From assembly GCA_016218925.1 (NCBI GenBank), contig JACRCR010000206.1:1-39263 (forward strand): a DNA stretch of 39,263 bases, written 5' to 3'. A model generated the notes under the pieces. It worked only from the letters and a program-made list of their open reading frames with translations, was not told the origin of the DNA and ran no database searches. This DNA comes from Deltaproteobacteria bacterium (GTDB taxonomy: Bacteria > Desulfobacterota > Binatia > UBA1149 > CAITLU01). Positions 33,650 through 39,263 of this stretch are shown here, one piece after another. Each line of letters starts with the position of its first letter. The first letter of the stretch is position 1. Position numbers and translations under genes: made by a program.

Positions 33650-34216
33650 TCAGCGCGGCGGGAAGAGATCCGCGGCGCACAGGCGAAGATCCAGCGGAGT
33701 CGGCGGTATGGCTTCGTCGCCCGCAGCCACACCGCTCTGGCGGTATCGAGACGCGTTCGGATCCGGCGCGCTGAACCATTCCACCCGGCGATCGCGCAGG
33801 TTGACGAGCCAGTAGTCCGGCACGTCCGCCGCCGCATAGATCCTCGACTTGGTGAGGCGATCCTGTCCGACCGAACTGTCGGCGACTTCGACGACGAGCA
33901 GCGCGTGGTCGGGGTGCGCATCCTGATAACCGTCGGATCGCAGCGCAACCACGGCCACGTCGGGTTCCGGTACCGAGTCAACCGCGGCAAGCAACGGAAG
34001 CTGAGAGCGAACGATCGCGCGATCACCGACCAGCGCGCCAAGCCTGCCGCTGATCCACCAGACCGTGGCCGCATGCGCCGGCTGCTGCGGCGACATCGAA
34101 ACGATGAGGCCGTGAAGCAGCTCTACCTTCTCGTCGGGAGCCAGCAGGCCAGCGTCCACGAGCGCGAAGTACTCATCGGACATGCAGCGGGTCTCTTGTT
34201 GGGCGGCTTCGTCCAT
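33650..34216 (-). CDS. Uma2-family (PD-D/ExK) endonuclease
   Basis: 188 residues. The DUF820/Uma2 core is clear: MSDEYFALVDAGLLAPDEKVELLHGLIVSMSP, then PEPDVAVV, then LLVVEVADSSVGQDRLTKSRIYAAADVPDYWLV. The PEPDVAVV Asp, the VEVADSS Glu and the Lys of TKSRIYA would form the nuclease site. The family is abundant in cyanobacteria and other large genomes, and its role is unclear. No partner gene is visible. Confidence 0.85.
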   Translation of the reverse strand: MDEAAQQETRCMSDEYFALVDAGLLAPDEKVELLHGLIVSMSPQQPAHAATVWWISGRLGALVGDRAIVRSQLPLLAAVDSVPEPDVAVVALRSDGYQDAHPDHALLVVEVADSSVGQDRLTKSRIYAAADVPDYWLVNLRDRRVEWFSAPDPNASRYRQSGVAAGDEAIPPTPLDLRLCAADLFPPR

Positions 34217-34435
34217 GCCGGGCGCATCGTAACAAGGAAGGCCGAGCGAGGGAAGGTCGCGCGATGACGGAGGTGGTATCGGATTGCGGCGTGCCGTTCG
34301 TCTCCTTCCACGCCAACGCGTAACGCACTTCCCGCCGTGACGGCGAAGCAGGCGCTGCCAAACTCTGTTCTGGCGACCGACCGCGTGAACTGGGAGTCGC
34401 GGTGGACCAGAGACGGCAATAGACGGGGAGCCGCG

Positions 34436-34840
34436 CTACGGCCTGAACACCATTTCGGCTCGGACCCAGTACCCGGCGCGGGGAGGTTTTCCGTAGACGT
34501 CGTGCGCGACTGCCTTCTGCAGGCACGCTGCAACCGGACTTTCGGGTCGCACAAGTGTCCGCACTACCGCTCCAGCAGCGTCGAGTTCCATCAGAAGGTT
34601 GAAGGTCGCGAAATTCTTGTCGGCCGCATCGACGGCGCACTGGACCATCGTGTTCTCGTGGACCTTGCCGAACTGCTTGCCGAGTTCCGCGTCGAACGCC
34701 GCGCCTTCCGGAGTCGCCACGTTGGCTTGCGCCGCGGTCATTGCCGTATCGAACGACGCCGGCGCTCCTCCCTCGGCCCGGCCGTGTCCGACCGGAACAC
34801 CGAGTACGAGGGCGATGACGAACAACGGTGTGACTCTCAT
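34436..34840 (-). CDS. Secreted small hypothetical protein
   Basis: 134 residues. A signal peptide (about 1-22, MRVTPLFVIALVLGVPVGHGRAEG) precedes a helical segment with repeated A and F, then FNLLMELDAAGAVVRTLVRPESPVAACLQKAV and a YWVRAEMVFRP end. The last part resembles energy-transducer or TonB-like C-terminal strands, but weakly. AGAGGA precedes the ATG at good spacing. The call is a secreted protein of unknown function. Confidence 0.65.
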   Translation of the reverse strand: MRVTPLFVIALVLGVPVGHGRAEGGAPASFDTAMTAAQANVATPEGAAFDAELGKQFGKVHENTMVQCAVDAADKNFATFNLLMELDAAGAVVRTLVRPESPVAACLQKAVAHDVYGKPPRAGYWVRAEMVFRP

Positions 34841-34937
34841 TTGGTGTTCCTCTGTCTTCTTCGATTCCGCGCGACTCTAGCTCATCGCTCCCGCGCGAGC
34901 GAGGCGGGCGCTTCGGCTATCGCTATCGCGCACCGCC

Positions 34938-34966
34938 GCACGAGGTGCAAACCACGGCCCTCGTGC
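34938..34966 (-). other. Hairpin downstream of the DUF6632-like gene
   Basis: GCACGAGG (34938-34945) pairs with CCTCGTGC (34959-34966), loop 13 bases. It lies 55 bases past the stop of the minus-strand gene. It could act in termination, but no T-run follows. Confidence 0.3.
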
Positions 34967-35021
34967 CGGCGGTGAAGAGGGATCCCTGGCGCTCCGCGCG
35001 TGACGCCACGCTTCAGTTCCC

Positions 35022-35426
35022 TCAGCCCTCCGGAGGTGGTGGAAACAACCTGCGAGGATGAAGCCACAACAGCACCGCGGCCAGCACGAAGAGCAGAGGC
35101 ACGTCGCCCATCAGGTGCATGAGTTCGTGCTCTTGCGCAAACGCGTCGTATGTCATGACGGCACCGTGGAGAACGCTCGACAAGATCGTGAAGTCGATGA
35201 GAATCACGTGTCGCTGAGGATTGAACGCAGTCGGTATCAAGCACAGTCCGAGGGCGACGTAGATCGCAATGATCATGTGCTCGTACGCCGGGTGCTGCGC
35301 CGGGTGTGCCCACCGGAAACCACCGGGCCACAGTCCGAACATGAATGGCAGCACCAGAACCAGAAACGCCGCCGTAGCGAGCAGCACCACTTTGAGCAGA
35401 GTTCGTCGCGCTTCGGTTGTCAACAT
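35022..35426 (-). CDS. Four-helix membrane protein, DUF6632-like
   Basis: 134 residues with four hydrophobic segments (LLKVVLLATAAFLVLVLPFMFGL, HMIIAIYVALGLCLI, FTILSSVLHGAVMT, VPLLFVLAAVLLW). YEHMI, SSVLHGA and HLMGDVPLLF match the small DUF6632 membrane family as I know it. ATG 35426 has GGAGG four bases away (35431-35435), so the longer GTG-type start at 35450 is less likely. It lies left of the last attC-like site. I see no attC after it, so it is probably chromosomal. Confidence 0.7.
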   Translation of the reverse strand: MLTTEARRTLLKVVLLATAAFLVLVLPFMFGLWPGGFRWAHPAQHPAYEHMIIAIYVALGLCLIPTAFNPQRHVILIDFTILSSVLHGAVMTYDAFAQEHELMHLMGDVPLLFVLAAVLLWLHPRRLFPPPPEG

Positions 35427-35603
35427 ATTGCCTCCATGTGACTCGTTCACCGAGGTGCACTTCCAAGCAAGTCTGGCAATTCAAGTAACGGGCGGCGGCT
35501 GCCGTCGCCCGCGATGGGTACAGAGCGCGACCGGCCGTTCGGTCGAGTGGAGTTATGGGTCCGCGGGACTAGCAGCACGTTGTGCTCTCGCTACTGGCTA
35601 TAG

Positions 35604-35692
35604 AGACACAATGTTGCACCTGAGCAGCCAGCGCGAGATGCGTGAGTTCGCCGATCGCCGTCATGCCGGCCTGCTCGAGGTGCTGGTTATGC
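35604..35692 (-). repeat. attC site E (after hepT), degenerate R'
   Basis: On the minus strand R'' is GCATAAC (35692-35686) and contains the hepT stop. L'' CAGCACCTCGAGCAG pairs imperfectly with CTGCTCAGGTGC on the other side, with unpaired bases as in attC stems. The expected R' (GTTATGC) is not found; the bases there read CATTGTG. This is probably the old distal end of the array. Confidence 0.6.
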
Positions 35693-36022
35693 GTTGAGAA
35701 TCGATTTGAGTTGGCACTGCAGTTCCGGAATGCGCTTCTGCACCACGTCCCACACCAATTCGTAGTCGACACCGAAGTAGTCGTGAATGAGTCGGTCGCG
35801 CATACCAGCCATGGCCCGCCATCCAACGGCGGGATGTTGCGCGCGAAACTCGTCAGGAACTTTCGTCGCCGCCTCTCCAATGATCTCGCGGCTTCGGACG
35901 AACGCTCTCCGTAGTGTGTCGTTCACCGCGAACTCATCGAAGCTTACGCCGGCACTCCGGCCCACCAGGTAGTCCGCTTCGAGCAGGATATGGCGGAGAT
36001 AGTCACGTGGCTCGAAGGACAT
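35687..36022 (-). CDS. hepT: HepT-like HEPN RNase toxin
   Basis: 111 residues, DUF86/HepT fold. The active-site motif R-X4-H-X-Y is R75...H80-D-Y82 in [18 protein letters not shown] toxins cleave RNA and are inactivated by MNT partners, in known cases by AMPylation of the Tyr. The start lies 20 bases inside mntA. Its stop is in the R'' core of attC site E, so the pair is a cassette. Confidence 0.92.
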   Translation of the reverse strand: MSFEPRDYLRHILLEADYLVGRSAGVSFDEFAVNDTLRRAFVRSREIIGEAATKVPDEFRAQHPAVGWRAMAGMRDRLIHDYFGVDYELVWDVVQKRIPELQCQLKSILNA

Positions 36023-36320
36023 CGTGCGCCTCCTCCAACATGCGTGGCCCGAGGAATGGCGACAGCGCTTCCTGTGTTACGAGTTCGACCGAGTGTCCGA
36101 GGCGGGCTTCGAGCAGTTCCGAAAGCGCAAAGAAGTGGAGGTATGTCTTGGCACCTGGAGTGAACTTGACGAGCAGATCGACGTCGCTGTCTGGACGAGC
36201 CTCGCCCCGCACGACTGAACCGAACAAGGCGAGCCGCTCAACACCCAGGGCGCGGATCTCCGCCTCAGATGCGACCAAGAGCGCGACCGCCCGTTCTCGT
36301 GAAAGTGGTGTCAACTCCAT
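36003..36320 (-). CDS. mntA: MntA-like minimal nucleotidyltransferase antitoxin
   Basis: 105 residues. The nucleotidyltransferase signature GSX10DXD is G34-S35...D46-V-D48 in [21 protein letters not shown] third acidic residue is plausible in SVELVTQE. MntA AMPylates HepT to silence it. ATG 36320 is seven bases after a -10-like TAGATT, with no room for a Shine-Dalgarno beyond GGTGG. The gene overlaps hepT by 20 bases. Confidence 0.92.
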   Translation of the reverse strand: MELTPLSRERAVALLVASEAEIRALGVERLALFGSVVRGEARPDSDVDLLVKFTPGAKTYLHFFALSELLEARLGHSVELVTQEALSPFLGPRMLEEAHDVLRAT

Positions 36321-36327
36321 CGCCACC

Positions 36328-36357
36328 AATCTACCCTCACTGTGGCATCCGAGCCAA
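36328..36357 (-). promoter_or_regulatory. Cassette-borne promoter of mntA-hepT, candidate leaderless
   Basis: On the minus strand, TTGGCT (36357-36352), 18-base spacer, TAGATT (36333-36328), then 7 bases to the mntA ATG. It lies inside the 57 bases between the R' core of attC A and the gene, so the cassette carries its own promoter. Confidence 0.5.
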
Positions 36358-36371
36358 ACGCTCGACGGGAG

Positions 36372-36470
36372 GCATAACGATTGCCGTAAGATGCAGCGGC
36401 AGCGGACGCGACGCAACGAGCCCTGAAGACCTCGCGCACGGCCGCTGTCAGCTTGAGGTCATTGTTCGGC
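36372..36470 (-). repeat. attC site A (after the DUF2283 gene)
   Basis: 99 bp on the minus strand. R'' GCCGAAC (36470-36464) and R' GTTATGC (36378-36372). The arms AAGCTGACAGCGGC and GCCGCTGCATCTT pair with bulges. R' matches the reverse complement of the R'' in site E (GCATAAC) exactly. Arms are closely similar to site B. Confidence 0.85.
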
Positions 36471-36472
36471 AT

Positions 36473-36742
36473 CTACGCCGCCAGAAGAGGTGCGATTTCC
36501 GCGCGTCGGATTGGATCTTGGCCGAGTTGCCGGAGGAGACGATTCAGAGCCGTCAACGAAAGCTCGCCGGGTGCAGTAATCTCGATGCCGATCGGACGGC
36601 CGCTGCGGCTATAGTCCACGAGGAGCCCGACGTTCGAGCGTTCGGTCCGGTAGCTCTTCTGCCCAAGTCGACGAGGCAGGTAGTAATACCCCGCGATCGG
36701 TTTCCCGTGGCGAAATGTGACTTCCAGGTAGGATTGCTGCAT
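36473..36742 (-). CDS. DUF2283-like antitoxin
   Basis: 89 residues: starts MQQSYLEVTFRHGKPIAGYYYLPRR, has SNVGLLVDYSRSGRPIGIEITAPGELS, and ends in a helix (LTALNRLLRQLGQDPI). The GLLVDY...GRPIGIEI pattern is that of DUF2283, a beta-rich family usually paired with DUF4258. It follows a broken DUF4258 gene by 5 bases and is itself intact. Its stop is 2 bases before the R'' of attC A. ATG 36742 is chosen; a longer frame would overlap the partner. Confidence 0.75.
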   Translation of the reverse strand: MQQSYLEVTFRHGKPIAGYYYLPRRLGQKSYRTERSNVGLLVDYSRSGRPIGIEITAPGELSLTALNRLLRQLGQDPIRRAEIAPLLAA

Positions 36743-36747
36743 ACGCT

Positions 36748-37011
36748 TTACCCTGCGGTCGGATAGGCCGTGATGACGACTAGCAATTGAGCACTCGTGT
36801 CCGGTTCGACAATGATCTCCCACGCCCGGCGTCGAAGGCGTGCCCGAATCAACCAGCGACTTGGCACTACGTCCCGCTCTACGCCCTAAGCGTGCTGCAG
36901 CATAGTCCGGAGATCGATCTCCGTAAACCGCCGGTCTTCCATCCGCTTGAGAAGATGAGGACTCAGCTCAAGCTCCCAATCCCACCAAAGCGGCCATCGA
37001 CGCAGGACCAT
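36748..37011 (-). pseudogene. DUF4258 toxin gene broken by an in-frame TAG
   Basis: On the minus strand, ATG 37011 reads MVLRRWPLWWDWELELSPHL then LKRMEDRRFTEIDLRTMLQHA. A TAG follows (codon 42, 36888-36886), and then the same frame continues as GVERDVVPSRWLIRARLRRR and AWEIIVEPDTSAQLLVVITAYPT to TAA 36750-36748. WELSPH...RRAWEIIVEPD...VVITAYP is the conserved shape of DUF4258 (a predicted RNase fold). One substitution explains the damage, since the frame is intact on both sides. AGGAG lies 10 bases before the ATG. The cassette has no room for a promoter of its own. Confidence 0.85.
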
Positions 37012-37036
37012 CCGTTACTCGCTCCTGTCTATTGTT

Positions 37037-37134
37037 GCCGAACGACTGCCGTAGCTGCAGCGGCCGCGTTCTCCACATCACGAATCCACGCGACCGCACT
37101 CGCGGCCGCTGACAGCTTGGCGGCGTTGTTAGCC
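37037..37134 (-). repeat. attC site B (after the RelE/ParE-like gene)
   Basis: 98 bp on the minus strand. R'' GGCTAAC (37134-37128) contains the toxin stop; R' is GTTCGGC (37043-37037). Arms AAGCTGTCAGCGGCCGCG and CGCGGCCGCTGCAGCT pair almost fully. R' is the exact reverse complement of R'' in site A (GCCGAAC). Confidence 0.88.
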
Positions 37135-37383
37135 GACCAATTCGTCGTACTCGGCATGTGTGCCAACCCAGAACCAAAGAACGCGTCCTTCCGCATCGAC
37201 GCCAAGTGCACGATGGTGAATACCGACGCGACATGACCAGAAATGCCCGATCTTCTTGAAATGGAGAGAGGGATGACGAGGGTCGTTCTTGAGAAGCTCG
37301 AACTTCTCGTCGGCAAGCCGACGAATCGGATCCGGCAAGGCCCGATAGTGAACCCAGAAACGAGGTGAAGCAGAATGCTTCAA
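37129..37383 (-). CDS. RelE/ParE-superfamily toxin
   Basis: 84 residues: starts MKHSASPRFWVHYRALPDPIRRLADEKFELL, then HPSLHFKKIG and WSCRVGIHHRALGVDAEGRVLWFWVGTHAEYDEL. The strand order and the VGIHHRALG...WVGTHAEYD end are typical of small ribosome-dependent or gyrase-targeting toxins. ATG overlaps the antitoxin stop by four bases (37380-37383). Its stop is in the R'' of attC B. The precise target is not evident. Confidence 0.85.
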   Translation of the reverse strand: MKHSASPRFWVHYRALPDPIRRLADEKFELLKNDPRHPSLHFKKIGHFWSCRVGIHHRALGVDAEGRVLWFWVGTHAEYDELVG

Positions 37384-37580
37384 AGATCAGAACACTTGCC
37401 AGATCTGTAGTCTCGCAGCGCTTCGTCGGCGAGCCCGTCCAGTTTTCCGAGCCGAGCGTCTTCCGCGATCTGGCTATCCCACGATGCCGCGTCGAATTCG
37501 GCGAACCAAGCCCGGAAAGCGGCGAGTTCCTCTCCGGAGAGCGACGCGACTTCTTCCTCGATGGCCTCGATACGATTCAT
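37380..37580 (-). CDS. Antitoxin of the RelE/ParE-like pair
   Basis: 66 residues, acidic and helical (MNRIEAIEEEVASLSGEELAAFRAWFAEFDAASWD...ALRDYRSGKCSDL). The W-F-x-E-F-D-A...W pattern and short length fit antitoxins partnered with such toxins. It precedes the toxin with a 4-base overlap. A -10-like TACCTT lies 6 bases before its ATG, so initiation may be leaderless. Confidence 0.8.
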   Translation of the reverse strand: MNRIEAIEEEVASLSGEELAAFRAWFAEFDAASWDSQIAEDARLGKLDGLADEALRDYRSGKCSDL

Positions 37581-37586
37581 GGCGCC

Positions 37587-37615
37587 AAGGTAGCACCGCT
37601 TCGATTTCTGGCCAA
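37587..37615 (-). promoter_or_regulatory. Cassette-borne promoter of the RelE/ParE-like pair, candidate leaderless
   Basis: On the minus strand, TTGGCC (37615-37610), 17-base spacer, TACCTT (37592-37587), then 6 bases to the ATG. Same design as the mntA promoter. Confidence 0.4.
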
Positions 37616-37643
37616 CTCGATGAAAAAAGGGCGGCTGACGGAA

Positions 37644-37730
37644 GGCTAACGACTGCCGTGACCGGACGCCGCGGAGCGCTCGTGCCGCGCGCCGACGATG
37701 ATGCCGGCCCGGTCGACGGCGTGGTTAAGT
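37644..37730 (-). repeat. attC site C (after vapC)
   Basis: 87 bp on the minus strand. R'' ACTTAAC (37730-37724) fits RYYYAAC fully; R' is GTTAGCC (37650-37644). Arms CACGCCGTCGACCGG and CCGGTCACGGCAGTC pair imperfectly. R' is the exact reverse complement of R'' in site B (GGCTAAC). Confidence 0.85.
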
Positions 37731-37776
37731 GCTTTGGCCACGCGGGCCACTTACCAGGCCTCAACGTCGAGCGTTT

Positions 37777-38139
37777 CTATCGCGCCAAAGTGTTGGTCAC
37801 GAGTCGCGACGGTGAGATCGTGTGCCGGGCAAGCGCCGCGATCCAGATGTCGTTCTCGGGTATGGGACGTCCGAGCTCGCGCAAGCGGTTCTTGATGGCT
37901 CCGTAGCGCTGCGCTGTCGATCCGTCGCATACGAGGACATCGGATGCCAGCGCGAACTGCTCGATGCGTTCGAGATTGGAAGCGACACGCGCAGACTTAC
38001 GTGCCCCGTAATACAGCTCACCAAGCGCGATCGTCGGAACGAAAGCCGCGCGTGCCTGGCTAAGTTTCAGCAGGACTTCGGGATCTCCCCGAAAAAGGGA
38101 GATGATGGCGCTCGTGTCGAGAAGGAATCTACCATTCAT
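37777..38139 (-). CDS. vapC: VapC-like PIN-domain RNase toxin, C-terminus frameshifted
   Basis: 120 residues. PIN motifs are visible: LLDTSAIISLF (first Asp), ALGELYYGA (Glu) and IPENDIWIAALAR (third acidic). The family usually continues LVT-x-D-x-HF...LxVExW. Here the frame reads LVTNTLAR and stops, while the overlapping frame reads HFGAIETLDVEAW to a TAA at 37753-37751. A 1-base deletion (or 4 bases) near 37802 would explain this and remove the fourth acidic residue. It starts 11 bases inside the antitoxin. Confidence 0.82.
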   Translation of the reverse strand: MNGRFLLDTSAIISLFRGDPEVLLKLSQARAAFVPTIALGELYYGARKSARVASNLERIEQFALASDVLVCDGSTAQRYGAIKNRLRELGRPIPENDIWIAALARHTISPSRLVTNTLAR

Positions 38140-38356
38140 CGAGATCGACTTGTTCGCATCCAGCGTCGATGACGTCGCTCATAGCCTCAAGGTCGGCCGC
38201 CTCGATAGACCCGACGAAACGCGACAGTTCTTGTGGCGCGCGGTTGGTGGCGGCTTGAGCCGCGAGTGCTCGGACATAAGCGAGCACCTCTCGTTGCCGG
38301 GCGGGCGCGAGGTGCTCGAGCTGTTCGCGCAATTCTTTCTCCAGTGTCAGTTCCAT
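38129..38356 (-). CDS. VapB-like antitoxin
   Basis: 75 residues (MELTLEKELREQLEHLAPARQREVLAYVRALA...), with a helical N-terminus like the DUF2281/VapB type and an acidic C-terminus (DVIDAGCEQVDLDEW) suited to blocking a PIN active site. GAGGAGG lies 8 bases before the ATG, so this start is well supported. It overlaps vapC by 11 bases. Confidence 0.8.
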   Translation of the reverse strand: MELTLEKELREQLEHLAPARQREVLAYVRALAAQAATNRAPQELSRFVGSIEAADLEAMSDVIDAGCEQVDLDEW

Positions 38357-38393
38357 GGCGAGAAACCTCCTCAGAAGCGATCACCCGATCGGC

Positions 38394-38423
38394 ACTGTAT
38401 CTCGTCACCCGCGCGTCAGCCAA
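38394..38423 (-). promoter_or_regulatory. Cassette-borne promoter of the vapBC-like pair
   Basis: On the minus strand, TTGGCT (38423-38418), 18-base spacer, TACAGT (38399-38394). The antitoxin ATG follows 37 bases later with a clear Shine-Dalgarno, so this is not leaderless. Confidence 0.45.
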
Positions 38424-38439
38424 CCCCGCTCCCCGAAGC

Positions 38440-38526
38440 AACTAACGATTCGCGTGAGCAGCCGGCCCGCAACGTGTGCACGAAGCGTCTGCGTTTGAGC
38501 CGGACTGCTCCAGGCGACTGTTACAC
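38440..38526 (-). repeat. attC site D (after the NDT/TIR-like gene)
   Basis: 87 bp on the minus strand. R'' GTGTAAC (38526-38520) contains the gene's stop; R' is GTTAGTT (38446-38440). Arms GAGCAGTCCGGC and GCCGGCTGCTC pair with one bulged base, a typical attC feature. R' resembles, but is not identical to, the reverse complement of R'' in site C. Confidence 0.8.
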
Positions 38527-39081
38527 ATCGCGCTCGAAGATGGCGCGAAGATGATTGCGTAGCGCCGCCTCCACCCCGCTCTTACCAGCAATGGTGTTGT
38601 CGTAGAACACGCACCGATATCCCGTAATGTCGAAAGGTAACGTCTTGCCCCTCTCCGCTAGTAGGATCGTCGGCTTCCCGAGCGCATGGGCATACCCAAG
38701 CTCGTAGAAGACGTTCTGATTCGCGGGCGTAATCTCTGCGATTACGACTTGCGCGTCCACGATGCCCTGAACGATGTCTTGCAGGACAATCCCGGGCCCA
38801 TAGACCTCTCCGGCGTGATAGGCTTCCAAATCGAAGTCTTGGGCGACGGGCTTGATGACTTCCGCATACAGTTCTTGGTACGGCGTGGTGAACTGCATTA
38901 CGACGAACGCTTTCCCGGAGCGTCGAGCATAGGAAGCATCAGAGAAATGAACAGGCAGTCCGCCCCAAGCGTAGAGCCCGATCTGTCCTCCCGATAGCGG
39001 GGCATCCAGCACCGTCGCGAGTACGCGGACGCCATCCACCGAAAAATGAAGCCGTTGCCCCAGAAGCGTAGCTTCGAGCAC
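38521..39081 (-). CDS. NDT/TIR-like effector with N-terminal LamG remnant, 5'-truncated
   Basis: 186 residues from GTG 39081. Residues about 1-55 look like the end of a LamG/DUF1080-type beta-sandwich (LHFSVDGVRVL...LSGGQIGLYAWGGLPVHFSD). The rest is a nucleoside 2-deoxyribosyltransferase or TIR-like domain: KAFVVMQFTTPYQELYAEVIKPVA, VQGIVDAQVVIAEITPANQNVFYELGYAHALGKPTILLA, PFDITGYRCVFYDN. Such domains can cleave nucleotides such as NAD in defence systems. In-frame coding continues upstream of the GTG to a TGA at about 39131, so the original 5' end was probably lost. Confidence 0.75.
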   Translation of the reverse strand: MLEATLLGQRLHFSVDGVRVLATVLDAPLSGGQIGLYAWGGLPVHFSDASYARRSGKAFVVMQFTTPYQELYAEVIKPVAQDFDLEAYHAGEVYGPGIVLQDIVQGIVDAQVVIAEITPANQNVFYELGYAHALGKPTILLAERGKTLPFDITGYRCVFYDNTIAGKSGVEAALRNHLRAIFERDV

Positions 39082-39198
39082 GTAGTCAGTTTCGCGCTCT
39101 AGGTTCGCGGCGCTGCCTGCATAGTATGCGTTCGGTCACCCGCGTCTCGATCCACTGCGCTCTGAGTGCGAAGATCCCGTGCCAGGAGGCACAGGGAT

Positions 39199-39263
39199 AT
39201 GGGCACGAAACGAACGGAGTGGGCGAGCCGGGTTCGGCAGTGGCGACGCAGCGGTGTGACCGC
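39199..39263 (+). CDS. N-terminal part of an IS66-type transposase accessory gene (partial)
   Basis: ATG 39199 with AGGAGG at 39184-39189 (9-base spacing). The 21 visible residues, MGTKRTEWASRVRQWRRSGVT, match the start of IS66-family orfA/HTH proteins, with a W-x-x-R-V-x-x-W-x-x-SG pattern. The frame runs off the right edge. The insertion sequence would begin near 39120-39130, where the reading frame of the NDT/TIR-like gene is lost. I cannot define the inverted repeat from this one end. Confidence 0.6.
   Translation, partial: MGTKRTEWASRVRQWRRSGVT

Larger units (their letters stand above)
35604..39130 (-). mobile_element. Integron gene-cassette array (distal part)
   Basis: Five attC-like sites in one orientation separate single- or two-gene minus-strand cassettes of about 600-800 bases. 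From right to left they hold a LamG plus NDT/TIR-like protein, a VapBC-like pair, a RelE/ParE-like pair, DUF4258/DUF2283 and MntA/HepT. Most gene stops lie in or just before an R'' core. The R' of each site pairs exactly or closely with the R'' of the next site to the left. No intI is seen. Genes read leftwards, so attI and the integrase should be to the right. Left and right limits are estimates. Confidence 0.85.

Noticed and set aside
36886-36888. TAG as recoded codon (selenocysteine-like, pyrrolysine or suppressor)
   Set aside because: A single TAG in one toxin gene, with no context for recoding, is better explained by mutation.

Overview
The window is about 39 kb of GC-rich bacterial chromosome from an organism with an LPS-bearing outer membrane. 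It carries Kdo synthesis and Lpt export genes, a Wza/Wzc-type exopolysaccharide exporter, sigma-54 and a PII/glutamine synthetase pair. The gene order kdsB-pyrG-kdsA-kdsD-lptCAB-rpoN-hpf-ptsN-rapZ-ptsH and the Cys-patterned secreted DUF1566 protein suggest a deltaproteobacterial-grade lineage (Desulfobacterota, Myxococcota or Binatota-like). The phylum cannot be fixed from the sequence alone.

Layout. 1-8.5 kb: surface polysaccharide region, with the end of a flippase-like protein, a sulfotransferase, a TPR protein, a Wzc-type tyrosine autokinase, a Wza-type export lipoprotein and a FecR-like secreted protein. It is interrupted by an orphan HicB and a BrnT-like gene pair. 8.6-18.8 kb: a dense plus-strand run for Kdo (kdsB, kdsA, kdsD), CTP (pyrG), LPS transport (lptC, lptA, lptB), sigma-54, ribosome hibernation and a regulatory PTS; many genes overlap by 4-8 bases. 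18.8-22.7 kb: SAM cycle (metK, ahcY, ArsR-methyltransferase fusion), with a palindrome inside the ahcY promoter that looks like a SahR-type operator. 22.9-27.8 kb: DUF1566 protein, rpe, tRNA-Pro(CGG), a TerB/DnaJ membrane protein, glnB behind a textbook sigma-54 promoter, and glnA ending in a strong terminator. 27.9-34.9 kb: mostly minus strand, with a beta-lactamase-fold hydrolase, lspA, ileS and small conserved genes, including a PPOX-class flavoprotein and a Uma2 nuclease.

The most notable part is 35.6-39.2 kb, which I read as the distal end of an integron cassette array. Five attC-like sites, all in the same orientation, punctuate minus-strand cassettes: MntA/HepT, DUF4258/DUF2283, a RelE/ParE-like pair, a VapBC-like pair, and a LamG plus NDT/TIR-like protein. 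The R' core closing one site is the exact reverse complement of the R'' core of the next cassette at three consecutive junctions, as integron recombination chemistry predicts. Two toxins are broken (DUF4258 by an in-frame TAG, VapC by a C-terminal frameshift) while their antitoxins are intact. The right-most cassette is cut at its 5' end next to what looks like the start of an IS66-type transposase gene. No integron integrase lies in the window; the orientation puts it to the right, beyond the edge.

A second theme is candidate leaderless initiation. Several genes (metK, rpe, mntA, the RelE/ParE-type antitoxin, perhaps the DUF3553-like gene) have a -10-like hexamer 5-8 bases before the start codon and no convincing Shine-Dalgarno.
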